From NCBI GenBank assembly GCA_963832875.1, contig CAWHWB010000004.1, positions 62,001 to 126,000 of the forward strand: a stretch of DNA of 64,000 nt, written 5' to 3'. This document shows positions 59,799 to 64,000 of this stretch, piece after piece. This DNA comes from AP-15 sp963832875. GTDB taxonomy: Bacteria > Pseudomonadota > Alphaproteobacteria > ATCC43930 > CGMCC-115725. The notes under the pieces were generated by a model. The model made no database searches. It was not told the DNA's origin and saw only the letters and a list, made by a program, of their open reading frames with translations. The number at the start of each line of letters is the position of its first letter. Position 1 is the stretch's first letter. A program made the translations under genes and the position numbers.

Positions 59799-61829
59799 TC
59801 ATGGGGTCGCTCGGGAAGACGTGGCGCCGGCCGCAGCAGCGGAAGCTGATTTCGCGGCCGGCGGCGGCGGACCGAACCAGAAATGGTCCGGTTTGTACAT
59901 GCCGAAAAAGGCCCCGGGATCCCAGTTATAGATCCCCTTGTCGGGAACATTGCGCAGATTGTCGCTGACTACCACCGGCTGCAGCACGCCGGCGACGGTC
60001 CCGATCGAGAAGACCTGCTCCGCCCAGATCCGCAGGATCTGGCTCCAGATCTGTTTGTGCTTGTCTTCCGATGCGGTGCCGAGCCATGCGTTGTAGAGGT
60101 CCCGCAACTCCACCGCCGACGGCAAGTCCGGAGGTTTGCCGGCCATCCCCTTGGTTTCGTAGTATTGTCCCCATTTGGGCCATTCGAGCAGCTCCTGGCT
60201 GGTCGGCGCGAACTCCCATGGCGAGGAAGACGCGTTGGGGAGCCCATCGTCGACGCCCTTGTCGATCGACATCAACGTCTTCCCGGCGAAGACCCGGCGG
60301 CGGAACAAGGTCAGTTGCAGCGGTTTGGCGAACAGGCTGATCCCGATGTGCCGCCACGAATCGCGGATCAGCTCGAGCACGTCAGACATCTCGGGCCATT
60401 CACCAGAATCCTCGACCACGATCTCCATCGGCCGTCCGTCCGGCAGCAGACGCACCCCGTCGCCGTTGCGCTTCTTTAGTCCGATCAGGTCGAGCAGACG
60501 ATTGGCCTCACCCAGATCATATTGCGCCCAGGCCTTACGATAGGCGGGCTGGTAGAGCGGGCTCTGCGGCAGCACTGTGTTCTGCCCTTCGATCGCCAGC
60601 CCGAAATAGAGCACCTCGTTGAGCTCGTGACGATTGACCGCGAGCGACAGCGCGCGGCGAAACCGCACGTCGCGCACCAGACCGCGCCAGATCGGGTCGT
60701 CGACGTTGAGATTGGGATAGAGCGCGAACTGGCTGCCCGGCCCGGTGCGCCACAAATGTACCTGGAAATGCTCGCGCTCCTCGTTGCGCCGCAAAAACGT
60801 ATAGTCGTCAAAGCTCAGATAGCGGGCCTGCAGATCGCTCTCGCCGGCCGCGGTCTTGGCCGGGATGATCCGGCTGTCGGCGATCGACAGCGTCACCCGG
60901 TCGATGTACGGCAGCTGATGCCCAGCCGTATCCACGCGATAGTAATAGGGATTTCTCTCGAATACCAGCCGCTGCGCCGGCGGTTTGGATTTTAAGACCC
61001 AGGGCTCCAGCGTTGGTAATTTGGGATTATCATCCCGGTACATGGAATTCATTCGATTGTGCAAGGCGGCCCAATTGTGGACTCGCATCTTTTTGACGAG
61101 AGCCGCCAGCGTCGCCTTGTCGGCGTATTTCTCGTTGAACTGTTTCAGATAATGGGCTGGACAATAGATGTAGAGCGGGTCGGCGTTGGCGAGAGCGGGC
61201 AAAAACAATGGGTTCGGCTGTGCCCAGCTGTATCGGACCGTGGTGTCGTCCAAGACATCAAAGCGCGGCTTCTGTCCCTGCGGCAGCAATTCGATCGGCA
61301 GCCCTGAAGGCGACAGCTTGGGGTTCTGCGCCACGTCTTGAAACCAATAGCGGAAATCCTCGGCGGTAAAGGGCTGCCCGTCCGACCATTTCATGCCCCG
61401 GCGCAGGTGCAGGGTAAACACCCGGCCGGACTCAACATCGACGGATTTGAGGATGTCCGGCACGATTTTCAGATCCGGGGTGTAGCCGACCAGCCGCGCA
61501 TAGCCATAGACGGTCATCATGCGGGTGTCTTTGGGGTGGGCCATCAGCATGCGCAGCGTGCCGCCAGGCTTTCCCGAGGTGTCGACCACGGCGGGATCGG
61601 CCGGCACCCGCTCGTCGAGCTTGGGCAATTTCCCGCTGGCCACGGCTTGGGCGAAGAACGGCGTCTCGACCAGCGCCGGCCGGTCGGCCCGCGCCGTGCC
61701 CGCAACCGCGGCCAAGAGCGCCGCCAGCGTCAACACGAGGGCGGTCCGGCGTTGCATCACCCGATTGCTGCCGATCGCTTCGGCCGCATTCCCGCTCATG
61801 GCCGGCTGGCTCATGCCCGGCCGGCTCAT
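59799..61829 (-). CDS. ABC transporter solute-binding protein, family 5
   Basis: The start is uncertain: ATG 61829 overlaps the ATPase stop (ATGA) and gives 676 residues, while ATG 61757 starts directly with a good signal peptide (MQRRTALVLTLAALLAAVAG, TARA). The mature protein has SGKPGGTLRMLMAHPKDTR, LHLRRGMKWSDGQPFTAEDF and DDTTVRYSWAQPNPLF, typical of the peptide/opine/nickel-binding SBP_bac_5 group. Members of this long variant often bind peptides or oligosaccharides with the help of extra loops. The ligand here is unknown. Confidence 0.88.
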   Translation of the reverse strand: MSRPGMSQPAMSGNAAEAIGSNRVMQRRTALVLTLAALLAAVAGTARADRPALVETPFFAQAVASGKLPKLDERVPADPAVVDTSGKPGGTLRMLMAHPKDTRMMTVYGYARLVGYTPDLKIVPDILKSVDVESGRVFTLHLRRGMKWSDGQPFTAEDFRYWFQDVAQNPKLSPSGLPIELLPQGQKPRFDVLDDTTVRYSWAQPNPLFLPALANADPLYIYCPAHYLKQFNEKYADKATLAALVKKMRVHNWAALHNRMNSMYRDDNPKLPTLEPWVLKSKPPAQRLVFERNPYYYRVDTAGHQLPYIDRVTLSIADSRIIPAKTAAGESDLQARYLSFDDYTFLRRNEEREHFQVHLWRTGPGSQFALYPNLNVDDPIWRGLVRDVRFRRALSLAVNRHELNEVLYFGLAIEGQNTVLPQSPLYQPAYRKAWAQYDLGEANRLLDLIGLKKRNGDGVRLLPDGRPMEIVVEDSGEWPEMSDVLELIRDSWRHIGISLFAKPLQLTLFRRRVFAGKTLMSIDKGVDDGLPNASSSPWEFAPTSQELLEWPKWGQYYETKGMAGKPPDLPSAVELRDLYNAWLGTASEDKHKQIWSQILRIWAEQVFSIGTVAGVLQPVVVSDNLRNVPDKGIYNWDPGAFFGMYKPDHFWFGPPPPAAKSASAAAAGATSSRATP

Positions 61830-63724
61830 GCCCGGGCCAACCCGCCCGCGAGCGCCGGCAATGGCGGCAATGCTCGCGCTTCGACCGCGTGACCGGGGGC
61901 GACCTCGATCAGCCGCGGCGGGTTCGCCGCCTCGCGCCGAAAGGGTTCGGGCCACGCCGCCGGGTTGGAGGCCCGGTCCGCCATCAGCCGGGCGAAGTCG
62001 AGCGGATGGGTCAGATCGGGGGCCGGCACCGCTGCCAGCAGCGCCTGGGTATAGGGGTGCACCGGACGGCGAAACAGGGTCGCCCGGTCGGCGATCTCGA
62101 CGATGCGGCCGGCGCACATCACCGCGATCCGGTCGGCGATATAGTCCACCACCGCCAGGTTATGGGAAATGAACAGGTAGGTCAGCCCCAGCTTTTGCTT
62201 GAGGTCCATCAGCAGGTTCAGGATCTGCGCCTGGATCGAGACGTCGAGCGCCGAAGTCGGCTCGTCGCAGATCACCAGATCGGGCCGCAGCGCCAAGGCG
62301 CGGGCGATGCCGATGCGCTGGCGCTGACCGCCGGAAAAGCTGTGCGGATAGCGCCTCAGATGGTGGCGGTCGAGACCGACCAGGCCGACCAGCTCGTCGA
62401 CCATCTCGCGCCGCGAGCGGGCGTCGCCGATGCCGTGGATCGCCAGCGGCTCCTCGATAATGTCGTAGACCGTCATGCGCGGGTTGAGCGAGCCGAACGG
62501 GTCCTGGAAGATGAACTGCACCTGGCGGCGAAACTGCTTCAGCCCCTCGCCTTCGAGCGCCAGCACGTCGATCAGCCGGCCGCGATCGTTGAATGCGATC
62601 GAGCCGGCGTCGGGCGTCACCGCCCGCAGCAGGATCTTGCTCAAGGTGGTCTTGCCGCAGCCGCTTTCGCCGACCAGCCCCAGGCATTCGCCGCGCTCGA
62701 TCTTCAGGCTCACATCGTCGACCGCGACGACCTGCGCCGAGGCGCCCGCGAACCACCCGCTCTTGCGGATCGAATAGCTTTTGCGGATGGCGCGGCATTC
62801 AAGCAACGGCGCGCTTGGCCCCGATGGCCACGGCAGCTTTTCGGCCATCAGATGCGGCGCGTCCCCCGCCGCGACCTCGCGGATCGGCACCAGGCGCTCG
62901 CCCGGTTTCATGTCGAAGCGCGGCACCGCGCGCAGCAAGGCGCGCAGATAGGGGTGTTCCGGCTGCCGGAAAATGTCCGCGAGCGTGCCGCTCTCGACCA
63001 CCTCGCCGCGGTACATGACGACGATTTCTTCGGCGACGTTGGCCACCACCCCGAGATCATGGGTGATCAGCAGCACCGCCATGCCGAGCTCGTGCTGCAG
63101 CTCGATCACCAGCTTCAGGATCTGCGCCTGGATCGTCACGTCGAGGGCGGTCGTCGGCTCGTCGGCGATCAGCAATGCCGGGCGGCAGACCAGCGCCATC
63201 GCGATCATCGCACGCTGCCGCAACCCACCGGACAGCTCGAACGGATAGCTGCGCAACGCGCGCCCCGGATCGGGGAAGCCGACGAGGCGCAACGTGTCCC
63301 GCGTCAGCTCGGCAGTCTCCGCGGCACCGACCGGCCGATGCAGCCGCAGCGCCTCGCCGACCTGATCGCCGATCGTATGCAGCGGCGACAACGAGGTCAT
63401 CGGCTCTTGAAAGATGATCGAGATGCGGCCGCCGCGGATCGCCCGCATCGCGGCGCTGTCCCTCGGCAATTTGACGAGGTCGACCGACGTGCCGTCGCCG
63501 CGCGGGTCGGCGAACAGGATTTCGCCTTGGGTGATCTGGCCGCTGCGCGGCAGGATGCGCATGATCGCTTGGCTGACCACCGATTTTCCGGAACCGGATT
63601 CGCCGACCAGCGCCACCGTCGAGTGCGGCCGCACCCGGAACGACGCACCGCCGACGGCGCGGATGAACCCGCCCGGCGCGGCAAAGCGGACATGCAGGTC
63701 GCGGATCGTCAAGAGGTCGCTCAC
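61826..63724 (-). CDS. ABC transporter ATPase with two fused ATP-binding domains
   Basis: GTG 63724 overlaps the previous TGA (GTGA). A 632-residue fusion of the DppD-type and DppF-type ATPases. First domain: Walker A GESGSGKS, signature ELSGGLRQRAMIAMALVCRP, Walker B LLIADEPTTALD. Second domain: Walker A GESGCGKT, signature SFSGGQRQRIGIARALALRP, Walker B LVICDEPTSALD. Each has the C-terminal oligopeptide-transporter extension (HPYLRALL, HPYTQALLAAVP). It powers the permease pair encoded downstream. Confidence 0.95.
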   Translation of the reverse strand: MSDLLTIRDLHVRFAAPGGFIRAVGGASFRVRPHSTVALVGESGSGKSVVSQAIMRILPRSGQITQGEILFADPRGDGTSVDLVKLPRDSAAMRAIRGGRISIIFQEPMTSLSPLHTIGDQVGEALRLHRPVGAAETAELTRDTLRLVGFPDPGRALRSYPFELSGGLRQRAMIAMALVCRPALLIADEPTTALDVTIQAQILKLVIELQHELGMAVLLITHDLGVVANVAEEIVVMYRGEVVESGTLADIFRQPEHPYLRALLRAVPRFDMKPGERLVPIREVAAGDAPHLMAEKLPWPSGPSAPLLECRAIRKSYSIRKSGWFAGASAQVVAVDDVSLKIERGECLGLVGESGCGKTTLSKILLRAVTPDAGSIAFNDRGRLIDVLALEGEGLKQFRRQVQFIFQDPFGSLNPRMTVYDIIEEPLAIHGIGDARSRREMVDELVGLVGLDRHHLRRYPHSFSGGQRQRIGIARALALRPDLVICDEPTSALDVSIQAQILNLLMDLKQKLGLTYLFISHNLAVVDYIADRIAVMCAGRIVEIADRATLFRRPVHPYTQALLAAVPAPDLTHPLDFARLMADRASNPAAWPEPFRREAANPPRLIEVAPGHAVEARALPPLPALAGGLARA

Positions 63725-64000
63725 GCCCTCACTCCGTCTGCCGGATCGTCGGCCCCCGGGAAGCTCGGGGAAAAGACCAGGGACTGAATCCCGAGCGCCT
63801 CGAGATTGGCCGCCGTCGCCGGGTTCAGCACCAGCCGTCGGGTCGCCGCTGCCCTCGCCGAGCGCTCGACCAGTTCGGCAAACCCCTCGATGCGGCTATC
63901 GAGCCGGATCACCGAGCGGCCGGCGCGTAGCTCGAGCTGCATCCACCCGTCGCGGCGGTCGCGCCGGGTCGAATAATAGGCGAGCTTGATCCGGTCGAGC
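63721..64000 (-). CDS. Hypothetical protein, N-terminus outside window
   Basis: The frame continues to the right edge, so the N-terminus is missing; the visible 92 residues read LDRIKLAYYSTRRDRRDGWM and QLELRAGRSVIRLDSRIEGF, then an Ala-rich helix and GADDPADGVRA. It looks like a bacterial PH-like or beta-strand domain, but I do not recognise it. Its TGA overlaps the ATPase GTG, so it belongs to the importer operon. Confidence 0.6.
   Translation of the reverse strand, partial: LDRIKLAYYSTRRDRRDGWMQLELRAGRSVIRLDSRIEGFAELVERSARAAATRRLVLNPATAANLEALGIQSLVFSPSFPGADDPADGVRA

Noticed and set aside
61889..63787. A 632-codon plus-strand frame opposite the fused ATPase
   Set aside because: It is the mirror frame of the ATPase gene; its sequence is rich in Arg, His and Gln with no domain.

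Overview
This is GC-rich chromosomal DNA from an alphaproteobacterium, probably a soil or plant-associated member of Rhodospirillales or Hyphomicrobiales. The main reasons are a murA - DUF2948 - hisG - hisD - UPF0262 - maf - RNase E/G - yacG run, an rsmB - heparinase II/III - purH neighbourhood, a homospermidine synthase, a phasin and 3-hydroxybutyrate dehydrogenase (polyhydroxybutyrate lifestyle), and a short-form HisG. No replication origin, rRNA operon, CRISPR array or intact insertion sequence was seen.

Layout. 1-2371: the tail of a NuoM/MrpD-type proton-translocating membrane subunit, a frameshifted family-9-like glycosyltransferase, and a small protein cut short by an in-frame TAG. 2601-14457 (+): a tightly packed sugar cluster whose genes mostly overlap by ATGA or GTGA-type junctions: two extended SDR epimerases, a B12-binding-type radical SAM protein, a GT4 glycosyltransferase, four CgeB-like glycosyltransferases (one frameshifted), a sugar nucleotidyltransferase, an Rta_06860-type methyltransferase, a glycosidase whose barrel strands look circularly permuted, and a ruined PIG-L deacetylase. 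Facing it is inositol-3-phosphate synthase (14432-15511). This set resembles what I remember as the uncharacterised 'rhizo-twelve' cassette, and is my best candidate for an undescribed system: I infer an inositol-linked glycoconjugate or small oligosaccharide. 15708-21213 (-): two tandem copies of a very large secreted protein, one broken by several single-base indels. 21838-23190: an O-antigen-ligase-like protein of the exosortase-A type.

23212-36328 is mixed metabolism: a TauD-type dioxygenase, rsmB, heparinase, a WecA-like phosphoglycosyltransferase, purH, a response regulator, homospermidine synthase, hydroxybutyrate dehydrogenase, a phosphodiesterase-like protein and a HAD hydrolase. 36394-41841 holds degenerate material (IS1380 and IS1634 transposase remnants, a citrate-synthase-like pseudogene) around a two-subunit TPP decarboxylase, a phasin and ManC. 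41971-48796 (-) is the murA/his/maf/yacG housekeeping block, followed by tRNA-Thr(GGT). 49693-57401 contains a methyltransferase, an HpcH/HpaI aldolase, a PhzF remnant, threonine synthase, a questin-oxidase-like protein, a FAD monooxygenase and an MBL-fold protein. 57481-64000 (-) is an oligopeptide-type ABC importer operon.

A caution runs through the window: frame breaks are numerous and nearly all are single extra bases, including one in hisD, a gene expected to be needed. Some 'pseudogenes' here may be assembly or sequencing indels rather than biology.
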